Assembly: GCF_000969605.1 (NCBI RefSeq)
Contig: NZ_JZUE01000005.1
Location: 1-64,000 of the forward strand
Direction: 5' to 3'
Length of the DNA: 64,000 bases
DNA from: Aquincola tertiaricarbonis
Lineage (GTDB): Bacteria; Pseudomonadota; Gammaproteobacteria; Burkholderiales; Burkholderiaceae_C
Shown: positions 1 through 12,479 of the stretch, one piece after another
How the letters are laid out: each line of letters starts with the position of its first letter
Position numbering within the stretch: the stretch's first letter is position 1
The notes under the pieces: generated by a model
What the model was told of the DNA's origin: nothing
What the model saw: only the letters and a program-made list of their open reading frames with translations
Databases searched by the model: none
Position numbers and translations under genes: made by a program

Positions 1-29
1 TTGCGCTCTACCAACTGAGCTATTCCCGC
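1..29 (-). tRNA. tRNA-Gly, 5' part only (cut by the window edge)
   Basis: The reverse complement of the first 29 bases reads GCGGGAATAGCTCAGTTGG and continues GTAGAGCGCAA. This is the acceptor strand and D-arm typical of bacterial tRNA-Gly(GCC). The anticodon lies outside the window, so the isotype rests on the D-arm and acceptor sequence alone. It is transcribed leftwards, in the same direction as lon. Confidence 0.85.
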
Positions 30-114
30 ATACGACGCTGACTTGGTGTGTTCAGCGAAGCTCTGCAGTATAGGCAGCCCCAGCGACTGAGGCAAGCCTA
101 ATCCCGACTAAAAC

Positions 115-2538
<2,424 letters not shown>

Positions 2539-2563
2539 GTAGAAACCTCTCTTTCTCAAGCCG

Positions 2564-2591
2564 ACGTGGGGCCCGAGCGGGGGATTGCAAG
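2564..2591 (-). promoter_or_regulatory. Candidate sigma-32 heat-shock promoter of lon
   Basis: On the minus strand CTTGCAA (2585-2591) is followed, after 13 bases, by CCCCACGT (2564-2571). The sigma-32 consensus is CTTGAAA, a 13-17 base spacer and CCCCATNT, so each box departs at about one position. It lies 26 bases before the lon start. Lon is a classical heat-shock gene, so the placement fits. No transcription start is known here. Confidence 0.6.
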
Positions 2592-2661
2592 GCGGCCCGC
2601 CAGGGCCGCATGAGAAGCTTCCAGGAGACCGCCGCCGGCCGCGGGTGCGGGCGGCAGCAAC

Positions 2662-3930
<1,269 letters not shown>

Positions 3931-4062
3931 GGGTATTCAGGTTTCGCAGACGCGAAGGTCAATGCAGGGAATGATAGTCCAACGCCACCGGGGTACCGGC
4001 GGGCCGGCAAAGCCCCTGACGGGGCCTCGCAGCTCAGCCGCCCGCCCCGGGTGGCAGGGCTG

Positions 4063-4671
4063 TTACGGGCGCTTGTCCAGCACCTGGTCGATCAGGCCGT
4101 AGGCCTTCGATTCCTCGGGGTCCAGGAAGAAGTCGCGCTCCATGTCGGCGCGGATCTTCTCGATGGACTGGCCGGTGCGGTCGGCGTAGATGCGGTTGAG
4201 CTGCTCGCGGGTCTTGAGGATCTCGCGGGCATGGATCTCGATGTCGGTGGCCTGGCCCTGCGCGCCGCCCGACGGCTGGTGGATCATCACGCGGGAGTTC
4301 GGCAGCGCGAAGCGCTTGCCCTTGGCGCCGGCCATCAGCAGGAACGAGCCCATGCTGGCGGCGATGCCCATGCACAGCGTGGACACGTCGGGCTTGATGA
4401 ACTGCATCGTGTCGAAGATCGACAGGCCCGCGCTGACGCTGCCGCCCGGCGAGTTGATGTACAGGTGGATGTCCTTGTCGGGGTTTTCGCTCTCCAGGAA
4501 CAGCAGCTGCGCCACCACGAGGTTGGCAGTCTGGTCGTTCACCGGGCCGACGAGGAAGATGACCCGTTCGCGCAGCAGGCGGCTGTAGATGTCGTAAGCC
4601 CGCTCACCGCGGCCGGATTGTTCGATGACCACGGGCACCATGCCCAGGCCGGTGGTTTCAAGCGCGCTCAT
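4063..4671 (-). CDS. clpP: ATP-dependent Clp protease proteolytic subunit ClpP
   Basis: ClpP is the serine peptidase that forms the double-heptamer chamber of ClpXP. The 202-residue protein has the complete triad: Ser106 in [10 protein letters not shown], His131 in MIHQPSGG, and Asp180 in the ERDFF segment. A short N-terminal propeptide is likely, as in Escherichia coli. It lies between tig and clpX; a hairpin upstream (4745-4783) and the following 70 bases suggest partial termination after tig and an extra promoter for clpP. Confidence 0.98.
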   Translation of the reverse strand: MSALETTGLGMVPVVIEQSGRGERAYDIYSRLLRERVIFLVGPVNDQTANLVVAQLLFLESENPDKDIHLYINSPGGSVSAGLSIFDTMQFIKPDVSTLCMGIAASMGSFLLMAGAKGKRFALPNSRVMIHQPSGGAQGQATDIEIHAREILKTREQLNRIYADRTGQSIEKIRADMERDFFLDPEESKAYGLIDQVLDKRP

Positions 4672-4744
4672 GAGTTGTCCTTGCGAATAGGGAGTCTGTA
4701 CAACATGCGGGTCGATTATGGGCCTGCAAGAGGAGGCCCTAAGA

Positions 4745-4783
4745 ACGGAAAAGGCGCCTGCCTTGCGGCGCGGCGCCTTCCGT
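4745..4783 (-). terminator. Hairpin between tig and clpP, possible intrinsic terminator
   Basis: The outer stem ACGGAA/TTCCGT and inner stem GGCGCC/GGCGCC enclose a 13-base loop. On the minus strand two unpaired T residues sit at the base of the descending arm, so the arm reads GGCGCCTTTTCCGT. It follows the tig stop by about 30 bases. The T-tract is short, so it may only attenuate read-through into clpP. Confidence 0.5.
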
Positions 4784-4809
4784 TGCGACCTGCGGATCGC
4801 GCAGGGAGG

Positions 4810-6117
4810 TCAGGCGGTCATCAGCTCGTCGAAAGGCAGCTGCTTGTCGGTGACCTTGGCGCGGCCGAGCACGAAGTCGGTCACGTTGTTCTCGATCACC
4901 ACGGCTTCCACCTCGGCCATGCGCTGTCGGTCGCTCAGGTACCAGCGCACCACCTCGGCCGGCTTCTCGTAGCTCTGGCTCATCTCTTCGATGTGGGCCT
5001 GCAGCTGCTCGGGCTTGGCCTGCAGGTTGTTGGCACGCACCAGTTCGGCCACCACCAGGCCCAGGCGCACGCGCTTTTCGGCCTGCGCGGTGAACAGTTC
5101 GGCCGGGATCGGCGCCTTGTCGGCGTCCTTGACACCGCGCTGCTTCAGGTCGGCGCGGGCCGACTCGACCATGCGCTCGGTCTCGGTCTTGACCAGCGCC
5201 TGCGGCACGTCCAGCTGGGCCACCGACACCAGTGCGTCCATCACGGAGGCCTTGTTGCGGGCCAGCACGCGGAACTTGACCTCGCGCTCCAGGTTCTTCT
5301 TGATGTCGGCGCGCAGCGCTTCCACCGTGCCGTCGGCGATGCCGAGCGACTGGGCGAAGGCGGCGTCGATCTCCGGCAGCACCTGCGATTCGATCTTGGT
5401 CATCGTGACCAGGAAGTCGGCTTCCTTGCCGGCGACGTCCTTGCCCTGGTAGTCCTCGGGGAACTGCAGCGGGAAGGTCTTGCTCTCGCCGGCCTTCATG
5501 CCGCGCACGGCCTTGTCGAACTGCTCCAGCATCTGGCCTTCGCCGACGATGAACTGGAAGGCCTCGGCCTTGCCGCCGGCGAAAGGCTCGCCGTCGATCT
5601 TGCCTTCGAAGTCGATGGTCACGCGGTCGCCTTCCTCGGCGGCGGCGTCGGCCGGGCGCTGGGCGAAGGTGCGGCGCTGCTTGCGCAGGATGTCGACGGT
5701 CTTGTCGATGGCGGCGTCGGTCACCTCGGACGACACGCGCTCCACCTCGGCGCCGGCCAGGTCGCCGATGACCACTTCCGGATACACCTCGAAGGTGGCG
5801 TCGAATGCAAAGGAGCCCTCGGGCGCTTCGTCCTTCTGCGTGATGCTGGGCATGCCGGCCACGCGCAGCTTGGCTTCGTTGGCGGCGGTGTTGAAGGCCT
5901 CGCCGACCTTGTCGTTCACCACCTCGTACTGCACCGAGTAGCCGTAGCGCTGCGTCACCACGCTCATCGGCACCTTGCCGGGGCGGAAGCCGTCGGCCTT
6001 GACGGTGCGAGCCAGCTTCTTCAGCCGCGTCGACACTTCGCCGGCGATGACATCGGCCGGCAGCGTCAGCGTGATCCGGCGTTGCAGTTTCTCGAGGGTT
6101 TCAACCGTGACCGTCAT
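4810..6117 (-). CDS. tig: Trigger factor, ribosome-associated chaperone
   Basis: Trigger factor binds nascent chains at the ribosome exit tunnel and has prolyl isomerase activity. The 435-residue protein has the ribosome-binding tail domain at the N-terminus, including the signature-like segment GFRPGKVP (about residues 43-50), a central FKBP-type domain (EEGDRVTIDFEGKIDGEPFAGG, quoted here as EEGDRVTIDFEG onward, about residues 155-235), and a C-terminal helical chaperone domain. It begins 26 bases after the tRNA-Leu gene on the same strand, which suggests that tRNA and mRNA are cut from one transcript. Confidence 0.98.
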   Translation of the reverse strand: MTVTVETLEKLQRRITLTLPADVIAGEVSTRLKKLARTVKADGFRPGKVPMSVVTQRYGYSVQYEVVNDKVGEAFNTAANEAKLRVAGMPSITQKDEAPEGSFAFDATFEVYPEVVIGDLAGAEVERVSSEVTDAAIDKTVDILRKQRRTFAQRPADAAAEEGDRVTIDFEGKIDGEPFAGGKAEAFQFIVGEGQMLEQFDKAVRGMKAGESKTFPLQFPEDYQGKDVAGKEADFLVTMTKIESQVLPEIDAAFAQSLGIADGTVEALRADIKKNLEREVKFRVLARNKASVMDALVSVAQLDVPQALVKTETERMVESARADLKQRGVKDADKAPIPAELFTAQAEKRVRLGLVVAELVRANNLQAKPEQLQAHIEEMSQSYEKPAEVVRWYLSDRQRMAEVEAVVIENNVTDFVLGRAKVTDKQLPFDELMTA

Positions 6118-6143
6118 TTGTCCGACTCTCTTGTTGCGTACTG

Positions 6144-6230
6144 TGGTGCGCGGGGGGGGACTCGAACCCCCACACCATTGCTGGCGTCAGGACCTAAACC
6201 TGGTGCGTCTACCAATTTCGCCACCCGCGC
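6144..6230 (-). tRNA. tRNA-Leu (anticodon UAG)
   Basis: The reverse complement folds as a class II tRNA. The acceptor GCGCGGG pairs with CCCGCGC, the anticodon loop TTTAGGT gives UAG, the variable arm is long, and the T-loop is TTCGAGT between GGGGG and CCCCC. The 3' ACCA is encoded. The anticodon stem CCAGG/CCTGA has one C-A mismatch at its outer pair (27-43). The gene is directly followed by tig. Confidence 0.97.
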
Positions 6231-6242
6231 TGGAAGTGGAAA

Positions 6243-6275
6243 GAAGGGGCTGCTTCCGGGCGGAAGCGCCCCTTC
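6243..6275 (-). terminator. Strong stem-loop after the RND efflux operon
   Basis: A stem of GAAGGGGC/GCCCCTTC (8 pairs) with an inner GCTTCC/GGAAGC stem and a 4-base loop. On the minus strand it follows the RND pump stop by 23 bases and precedes TTTCC. On the plus strand it is followed by GCTGTTTTT, so it could work in both directions. It separates the efflux operon from the downstream tRNA-Leu-tig unit. Confidence 0.6.
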
Positions 6276-6298
6276 GCTGTTTTTGTGAACCGCGGATT

Positions 6299-9200
6299 CT
6301 AACCAGCCTGCGCGGGCTCACGTTTCACACGGAACCATGCCGCGTACATCGCCGGCAGCGCCAGCAGCGTGAGCGCGGTGGCGACGATGAGCCCGCCCAT
6401 GATGGCCACCGCCATCGGACCCCAGAACACGCTGCGCGACAGAGGGATCATCGCCAGCACCGCGGCCGCGGCCGTCAGCACGATGGGGCGGAAGCGGCGC
6501 ACCGCCGACTCCACCACCGCCGTCCAGGTGGGCACGCCGCGGGCGCGGTCGTGCTCGATCTGGTCGATCAGGATGACCGAGTTGCGCATGATCATGCCCA
6601 TCAGCGCGATCACGCCCAGCAGCGCGACGAAGCCGAACGGCCGGTTCAGCAGCAGCAGCGCGCCGGCCACGCCGGCGATGCCCAGCGGCCCGGTGAGGAA
6701 CACCAGCACCGAGCGGCTGAAGCTCTGCAGCTGCAGCATCAGCAGGGTGAAGATGATGAACAGCATCAGCGGCACGCCGGCGGCGATGGAGCCCTGGCCC
6801 TTGCTGCTTTCCTCCACCGCGCCGGCGATCTCGATGGTGTAGCCCGGCGGCATGCGCTGGCGCAGCTCATTGAGCTGCGGCCACAGCTCGGCGGTGACTG
6901 TCGGGCCCTGCAGGCCTTCGGCCACGTCGCCCTGCACGGTGACGGCGAACTGTCGCCCCTCGCGCCAGATCACGCCCGGCTCCCAGTCGAAGCGGATGCT
7001 GGCGATCTGCGTCAGCGGGATGACGCGGCCGGTGGCGGTGGGCACGTAGCCGTTGGCCAGCGACGTGACGGCGGCGCGCTCGTCGGCCGGCTGGCGCAGC
7101 AGGATGTCGATCAGCCGGTCGCCTTCGCGGTACTGGCCCACCGGCGTGCCGGACAGCAGCGTGCGTGACGCCTGGGCGATGCCCTGGCTGGTGACGCCCA
7201 GCGCGCGCGCCTTGTCCTGGTCGATCTCCAGCCGCAGCACCTTGACCGACTCGTTCCAGTTGTCGTTGACACCGCGCATGTTGGGGCTGGCGCGCAGGAT
7301 GGCCAGCGCCTGGTCGGCCCACTGGCGCACCTGGGTCACGTCGTCGCCCATCACCCGGAACTGCACCGGATACGGCACCGGCGGGCCGTTGGGCAGCAGC
7401 TTCACGCGGCCGCGGACGTCCGGGAATTCGGCGGCGAGGATGGCCGGCAGCGCCTTGCGCAGGTGCTCGCGGGTTTCCAGGTCCTTGGGCAGCACGATGG
7501 CCTGCGAGACGTTGGCCTGCGGGAAGATCTGGTCCAGCGGCAGGTAGAAGCGCGGCAGGCCCGAGCCCACCCAGAGGGTGACGCTCTCGACGCCGGGCTC
7601 CTTCATCATCCGGGCCTCGAAGCGCTTGGCCACCTCGTTGCTGTGCTGGATGGTGCTGCCTTCGGGCAACCACAGGTCCACCAGCACCTCGGGGCGGCTG
7701 GAATCGGGGAAGAACTGCTGCTGCACCTTGCCCATGCCCACGATGCCCAGCGCGAAGGTGAGCACCGTCAGGCCGATGGTGATCCAGCGGTGGTGCACGC
7801 ACCAGTCCACCAGGCGGCGAAAGCGCATGTAGAACGGCGAATCGAACAGCTCGTGCACCTCGCCGCCCTGCACCCGGCTGTGGGTGTGCAGCAGGCGGGC
7901 GCCCAGGTAGGGCACGAAGTACACCGAAACAACCCAGGAGATGACCAGCGCCGCGGTGGTGACGGCGAAGATGGCGAAGGTGTATTCGCCGGTCATCGAC
8001 TTGGCCAGGCCGATGGGCAGGAAGCCGGCCGCGGTGATCAGCGTGCCGGTGAGCATCGGCATGGCCGTCACCTCGTAGGCGTAGGTGGCGGCATGCAGCT
8101 TGTCGAAGCCCTCCTCCAGCTTGCGCACCATCATCTCGACCGCAATGATGGCGTCGTCCACCAGCAGGCCCAGCGCGATGATCAGCGAACCCAGCGAGAT
8201 CTTGTGCAGGCCGATGCCCCAATAGAACATCGTGACGAAGGTGATGGCCAGCACCAGCGGAATGGTGATGCCCACCACCAGCCCCGGCCACACGTCGATG
8301 CGCAGCGGCCGGGTGTGCAGGCCCAGGCTGATGAAGCTCACCGCCAGCACCACCACCACCGCCTCCACCAGCACCTTGACGAACTCGCCCACCGAGCGCG
8401 AGACGGCCGAAGGCTGGTCCTGCACCTGCGACAGCTCCAGCCCGGCGGGCAGCGTGCGGCGCACGGTGTCGGCACGGGCGCGCAGCTGCTTGCCCAGCTC
8501 GATGATGTCGCCGCCCTTGGCCATCGAGATGCCCAGCGCCACCACCTGGCGGCCCTGGTGGCGCACCATGGTGGAAGGCGGGTCGGCGTAGTCGCGGCGG
8601 ATCTCGGCGATGTCGCCCAGACGCAGCGTGCTGCCGGCCCCGGTGGCCGGGTTGGTGCCGCGGATGGGGAACTGGCGCAGCTCCTCCACCGAATTGAAGG
8701 CGCCGCCGATGCGCACCTGCAGGTTGTCGGTGCCGGCGTTGAGCACGCCGGCGCCTTCCACCGCGTTCTGCGCGCCGAGCTGGCCGATCACCTGGTTGAA
8801 GTCCAGCCCCAGCTGCGCCAGGCGGCGGGCCGAGATCTCGATGAACAGCTTTTCGGGCTGCACGCCGAACAGCTCCACCTTGGCCACGTAGGGCACCTTC
8901 AGCAGCTCCTGGCGCACGGCCTCGGCCTGCACCCGCAGCTCCTCGTCGCTGAAGCCGTCGGCCGACAGCGCGTAGATGGTGCCGTAGACGTCGCCGAACT
9001 CGTCGTTGAAGAAGGGGCCGATCACGCCCGCCGGCAGCGTGGCGCGCATGTCGCCGATCTTCTTGCGCACCTGGTACCAGGTGCCCGAGACCTCCTTGGG
9101 CGGCGTGCTTTCCTGCAGCTGGAAGATGGTCAGCGATTCGCCGGGCTTGGTGTAGCTGCGGATCTTGTCGGCATGCGGCACCTCCTGCAGCGCCTTTTCG

Positions 9201-9439
9201 ATCTTGTCGGTGACCTGGTCGGCCACCTGCTGCGCGGTGGCGCCGGGCCAGTAGGCCTGCACCACCATCGCACGGAAGGTGAAGGGCGGGTCCTCGTCCT
9301 GGCCGAGCTGGAAGTACGCGGCCACGCCGAGCACCATCAGCACGATCATCAGGTAGCGGGTGAGCGCCGGATGCTCCAGCGCCCAGCGCGAGACATTGAA
9401 GCGCGAAGGCTCGACGGCCAGCGGAGTCGGGTCGGTCAT
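6299..9439 (-). CDS. Efflux RND transporter permease subunit (AcrB/TriC type)
   Basis: This is a 1,046-residue inner-membrane, proton-driven pump of the hydrophobe/amphiphile efflux RND family. It has TM1 near residues 20-40 (YLMIVLMVLGVAAYF), a large periplasmic loop, the TM2-TM6 block with the TM4 proton-relay motif LGLLVDDAIIAVEM, a second periplasmic loop, and a C-terminal TM block containing MGMIMRNSVILIDQIEHDRA. A longer upstream frame exists, but the ATG at 9439 gives the usual short cytoplasmic leader and leaves a 19-base gap after the adaptor gene, with GGAG upstream. No outer-membrane channel gene is adjacent. Substrate specificity cannot be read from the sequence. Confidence 0.95.
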   Translation of the reverse strand: MTDPTPLAVEPSRFNVSRWALEHPALTRYLMIVLMVLGVAAYFQLGQDEDPPFTFRAMVVQAYWPGATAQQVADQVTDKIEKALQEVPHADKIRSYTKPGESLTIFQLQESTPPKEVSGTWYQVRKKIGDMRATLPAGVIGPFFNDEFGDVYGTIYALSADGFSDEELRVQAEAVRQELLKVPYVAKVELFGVQPEKLFIEISARRLAQLGLDFNQVIGQLGAQNAVEGAGVLNAGTDNLQVRIGGAFNSVEELRQFPIRGTNPATGAGSTLRLGDIAEIRRDYADPPSTMVRHQGRQVVALGISMAKGGDIIELGKQLRARADTVRRTLPAGLELSQVQDQPSAVSRSVGEFVKVLVEAVVVVLAVSFISLGLHTRPLRIDVWPGLVVGITIPLVLAITFVTMFYWGIGLHKISLGSLIIALGLLVDDAIIAVEMMVRKLEEGFDKLHAATYAYEVTAMPMLTGTLITAAGFLPIGLAKSMTGEYTFAIFAVTTAALVISWVVSVYFVPYLGARLLHTHSRVQGGEVHELFDSPFYMRFRRLVDWCVHHRWITIGLTVLTFALGIVGMGKVQQQFFPDSSRPEVLVDLWLPEGSTIQHSNEVAKRFEARMMKEPGVESVTLWVGSGLPRFYLPLDQIFPQANVSQAIVLPKDLETREHLRKALPAILAAEFPDVRGRVKLLPNGPPVPYPVQFRVMGDDVTQVRQWADQALAILRASPNMRGVNDNWNESVKVLRLEIDQDKARALGVTSQGIAQASRTLLSGTPVGQYREGDRLIDILLRQPADERAAVTSLANGYVPTATGRVIPLTQIASIRFDWEPGVIWREGRQFAVTVQGDVAEGLQGPTVTAELWPQLNELRQRMPPGYTIEIAGAVEESSKGQGSIAAGVPLMLFIIFTLLMLQLQSFSRSVLVFLTGPLGIAGVAGALLLLNRPFGFVALLGVIALMGMIMRNSVILIDQIEHDRARGVPTWTAVVESAVRRFRPIVLTAAAAVLAMIPLSRSVFWGPMAVAIMGGLIVATALTLLALPAMYAAWFRVKREPAQAG

Positions 9440-9458
9440 GGGGGGCGGCTCCGGTGGC

Positions 9459-10592
9459 TCAGCGTGCGGCGGAAGCGGCCGGTGCGGCCGGCGGCGGCAC
9501 CGGCGCGCCCGGCTCGGCATACAGCGTGACCTTCTGCCCCGGTGTCAGCACATGCACGCCGGCCGTCACCACCCGCTGGCCCGGCTGCAGGCCGCCGGCG
9601 ATCACCACGTCCTTGCCGTCGGCACCACCCACCTGCACCGGCTGCGCACGCACCGTCATCGTGCCCGGCTCCACCACCCACACGGTGGAGCGGCCCTGCT
9701 CCTCGAACACGGCCGACAGCGGCAGCTTCGTCACGCCCTCCACCCGCGGCAGCGCGATGGAGGCGGTGGCGGTCTGGCCCAGCCGCACGCCGGTGCTGCC
9801 CACGTCCGCCTTGACCAGGAAGGTGCGCGTCACCGGATCGGCGGCGGCCGCCACCTCCCGCACCGTGGCGGGAATGGGCTTGCCTTCCTGGCCCCACAGC
9901 GACACCTGCACCGCGCCGGCCTTGCCCATCAGCGCCCGCATGCCGTTGAGCCGGTCTTCCGGCACGCTGAACACCACGTCGCGCGGGCCGTCGTGGGCCA
10001 GGCGCAGCACCGGCGTGCCGGCGGCCACCACCGTGCCGGGCTCCGCATCCACCGAGGTGATGACGCCGGGCGCGTCGGCCAGCAGCGCGGTGTACGCCCG
10101 CTGGTTGCCCTGCACGCCGGCCTGCGCCCGCGCCTGCTCCAGCTGCGCCTGGGCCGCCTGGGTGGCGGTCTCGCGGCGTTCCAGCTCGGCGCCGCTGATG
10201 AAGCCCTGGGCCTTCAGCTCGCGATAGCGCTTGAGGTCGGCGGCAGCCAGGTCGTAGTTCACCTGCGCGGCGCGCACCGCGGCCTGGGCGGCGGCTTCGC
10301 CCAGGCGCAGGTCCTGCGGGTCCAGCTGGGCCAGCAGCTGGCCGCGCTTGACGGTGTCGCCCAGGTCCACCGGGCGGCGGGTGATCTTGCCCGGCACCTG
10401 GAAGGACAGCCGCGATTCGGTGCGCGCCCGCACCTCCGCCGCGTAATCGACGCTGCCGCCCGCGCTGCCCGCGGCGATCACCGTGGTGCGCACGGCGCGG
10501 ATGGGCTCGGCTTCCGGCTCGGGCCGCGAACAAGCGGCCAGCAGGGCCAGCGACAGCGCGCCAGCGGCGACGGAAAGGAGGTGAAGGCGCAT
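9459..10592 (-). CDS. Efflux RND transporter periplasmic adaptor lipoprotein
   Basis: This is the membrane-fusion partner of the RND pump that follows it. The 377-residue protein starts with a lipoprotein signal peptide ending in the lipobox LLAAC (Cys near residue 20), so it should be anchored in the periplasmic face of the inner membrane. A barrel-sandwich/lipoyl region (LSFQVPGKI, then DLGDTVKRGQLLAQLDPQD), an alpha-hairpin, and a beta-barrel plus membrane-proximal domain follow, with KLPLSAVFE near the end. AAAGGAGGT lies upstream of the coding start region. A TetR-type palindrome lies about 82 bases upstream. Confidence 0.95.
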   Translation of the reverse strand: MRLHLLSVAAGALSLALLAACSRPEPEAEPIRAVRTTVIAAGSAGGSVDYAAEVRARTESRLSFQVPGKITRRPVDLGDTVKRGQLLAQLDPQDLRLGEAAAQAAVRAAQVNYDLAAADLKRYRELKAQGFISGAELERRETATQAAQAQLEQARAQAGVQGNQRAYTALLADAPGVITSVDAEPGTVVAAGTPVLRLAHDGPRDVVFSVPEDRLNGMRALMGKAGAVQVSLWGQEGKPIPATVREVAAAADPVTRTFLVKADVGSTGVRLGQTATASIALPRVEGVTKLPLSAVFEEQGRSTVWVVEPGTMTVRAQPVQVGGADGKDVVIAGGLQPGQRVVTAGVHVLTPGQKVTLYAEPGAPVPPPAAPAASAAR

Positions 10593-10673
10593 CGAAACGT
10601 GTCCTTGTGACGTCGGAACCCCGCGGTTCGCGGATTGTCGTGTGCCGTGTTTTGCGGCTGTTCTCTGGTACTG

Positions 10674-10687
10674 ACTGACCGGTCAGT
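10674..10687. promoter_or_regulatory. TetR-family operator candidate (14-bp perfect palindrome)
   Basis: The sequence ACTGACCGGTCAGT is a perfect inverted repeat in the 179-base gap between the efflux adaptor gene and the divergent hpnC. Its form (TGACCGGTCA core) is that commonly bound by TetR/AcrR-type repressors of RND pumps. No tetR gene lies next to it in this window, so the regulator would be encoded elsewhere. Confidence 0.6.
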
Positions 10688-10771
10688 AATGTAGAAGTCG
10701 CGCGGGTGGCATGTCAATCGACTGCGCACCTGCGAGGGTTGAGTGCCGCTTATGTGGACAATCGCGGTCCC

Positions 10772-11632
10772 GTGAGCGTCGACCACTACGAAAACTTCCC
10801 CGTTGCCTCCTGGCTGTGCCCGCCAGGATTGCGGCCGCCGATCCAGGCCATCTACTGGTTCGCGCGCACCGCCGACGACCTGGCCGACGAGGGCGACCTG
10901 CCGGCTGACGAGCGCCTGGCCGCGCTGGCCGAGTACCGCGCGGCGCTGCAGCGCGCCTTCGACGGCGACTGCTCCGGCCGCTGGGCGCCGGTGTTCGCGC
11001 CACTGCAGCGCATGATCATTGCGCACCGCCTGCCGCGCCAGCCGCTGGAAGACCTGCTCAGCGCCTTCGAGCAGGACACCCGCAACCCGCTCTACCCCGA
11101 CCGCGCCGCGCTGCTGGACTATTGCGCGCGCTCCGCCAATCCCATCGGCCGCCTGCTGCTGCACCTGTACGGCGTGGATACGCCGGCGGCGCTGGCCGAA
11201 TCCGACGCCGTCTGCACCGCCTTGCAACTCATCAACTTCTGGCAGGACCTGCGCATCGACCTGCCGCGCAGCCGCCACTACGTGCCGCTGGCCGATGCCC
11301 GCCGGCATGGCCTGACGCCGGCTGGCCTGGAGGCCGAGGCCGCGGCGCAGCAGGCCTCGCCCGCCACCCGCGCACTGGTGCGCGAGCTGTGCGCCTGGGC
11401 CCGCCAGTCCATGCTGGCCGGCGCGCCGCTGGTGCACCGCCTGCCCGGCCGTGCCGGCTGGGAGCTGCGCCTGGTGGTGCAGGGCGGCCTGCGCATCCTC
11501 GACAAGATCGCCGGCCAGAACCACGACAGCCTGCGCCGCCGCCCCACCGTGGGCGCCGCCGACGCGCCGCGCCTGCTGTGGCGCGCGCTCACCATGACCC
11601 CCGCCGACGCACCGGCCCGAAGGCCCGCATGA
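10772..11632 (+). CDS. hpnC: Squalene synthase HpnC
   Basis: HpnC is a trans-isoprenyl-diphosphate-synthase-like enzyme. In the HpnCDE route it converts presqualene diphosphate to hydroxysqualene. The protein (286 residues from the GTG at 10772) begins SVDHYENFPVASWL after the start, as in HpnC relatives. It has the first aspartate-rich motif as ARTADDLADE near residue 36 and the second helix motif INFWQDLRIDLPRSRHYVP. The frame is open further upstream to 10706, but the GTG at 10772 matches the family N-terminus; no clear ribosome binding site decides. It overlaps hpnD by 4 bases (ATGA). Confidence 0.93.
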   Translation: MSVDHYENFPVASWLCPPGLRPPIQAIYWFARTADDLADEGDLPADERLAALAEYRAALQRAFDGDCSGRWAPVFAPLQRMIIAHRLPRQPLEDLLSAFEQDTRNPLYPDRAALLDYCARSANPIGRLLLHLYGVDTPAALAESDAVCTALQLINFWQDLRIDLPRSRHYVPLADARRHGLTPAGLEAEAAAQQASPATRALVRELCAWARQSMLAGAPLVHRLPGRAGWELRLVVQGGLRILDKIAGQNHDSLRRRPTVGAADAPRLLWRALTMTPADAPARRPA

Positions 11633-12477
11633 CCCCCGAGCAATACGTGCAGGAGAAGGCCGCGCGCAGCGGCTCCTCCTTCTATTACGCGTTCAAGTTC
11701 CTCACGCCGCCACGGCGCGCGGCGATCACCGCCTTCTACGCCTTCTGCCGCGAGGTGGACGACGTGGTGGACGAGGTCCACGACACCGGCGTGGCCGCCA
11801 CCAAGCTGGCCTGGTGGCGCAAGGAGGTGGCGCAGTCCTTCGCCGGCACCGCCACCCATCCGGTGATGAAGGCGCTGATGCCGCACGCAGGCGACTACGA
11901 CATCCGCCCCGAGCACCTGATGGCGGTGATCGACGGCTGCCAGATGGACCTGGAGCAGAGCCGCTACCTCGACTTCGCCGGCCTGCAGCGCTATTGCCAC
12001 CTGGTGGCCGGCGTGGTGGGCGAGGTGGCGGCCAGCATCTTCGGCCGTACCCAGGCGCAGACGATCGAGTACGCGCACCGCCTGGGCCTGGCCCTGCAGC
12101 TCACCAACATCATCCGCGACGTGGGCGAGGACGCGCGCCGCGGCCGCATCTACCTGCCGGTCTCGGAACTTCAGCAGTTCGACGTGAAGGCGCATGAGCT
12201 GCTGCAGCGCACCGCGCCCTGGGGCTACAGCGACCGCTTCACCGCGCTGATGCGCTTCCAGGCCGAGCGTGCCCACCGCTTCTACGACGAGGCCTTCGCG
12301 CTGCTGCCCGCGCAGGACCGCCGCGCCCAGCGCCCGGGGCTGATGATGGCCAACATCTACCGCACGCTGCTGCGCGAGATCGAGGCCAGCGACTTCCAGG
12401 TGCTGCACCAGCGCATCGCCCTCACGCCGGTGCGCAAGGTGTGGATCGCGATGCGCACCAACTGGCAAGCGCGCTAG
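11629..12477 (+). CDS. hpnD: Presqualene diphosphate synthase HpnD
   Basis: HpnD condenses two farnesyl diphosphates to presqualene diphosphate, the first step of HpnCDE squalene synthesis. The 282-residue protein has the two metal-binding aspartate motifs, FCREVDDVVDEV (about residues 38-49) and NIIRDVGEDARRGRIYLP (about residues 160-177), and the QMDLEQSRY segment. It starts inside the hpnC stop codon and is followed 3 bases later by hpnE, so the three genes form one translationally coupled operon. Confidence 0.97.
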   Translation: MTPEQYVQEKAARSGSSFYYAFKFLTPPRRAAITAFYAFCREVDDVVDEVHDTGVAATKLAWWRKEVAQSFAGTATHPVMKALMPHAGDYDIRPEHLMAVIDGCQMDLEQSRYLDFAGLQRYCHLVAGVVGEVAASIFGRTQAQTIEYAHRLGLALQLTNIIRDVGEDARRGRIYLPVSELQQFDVKAHELLQRTAPWGYSDRFTALMRFQAERAHRFYDEAFALLPAQDRRAQRPGLMMANIYRTLLREIEASDFQVLHQRIALTPVRKVWIAMRTNWQAR

Positions 12478-12479
12478 CC

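Noticed and set aside
7463-9529. 688-codon plus-strand frame opposite the RND pump
   Set aside because: Complement of the pump gene; His/Gln/Ala-rich with no motif.
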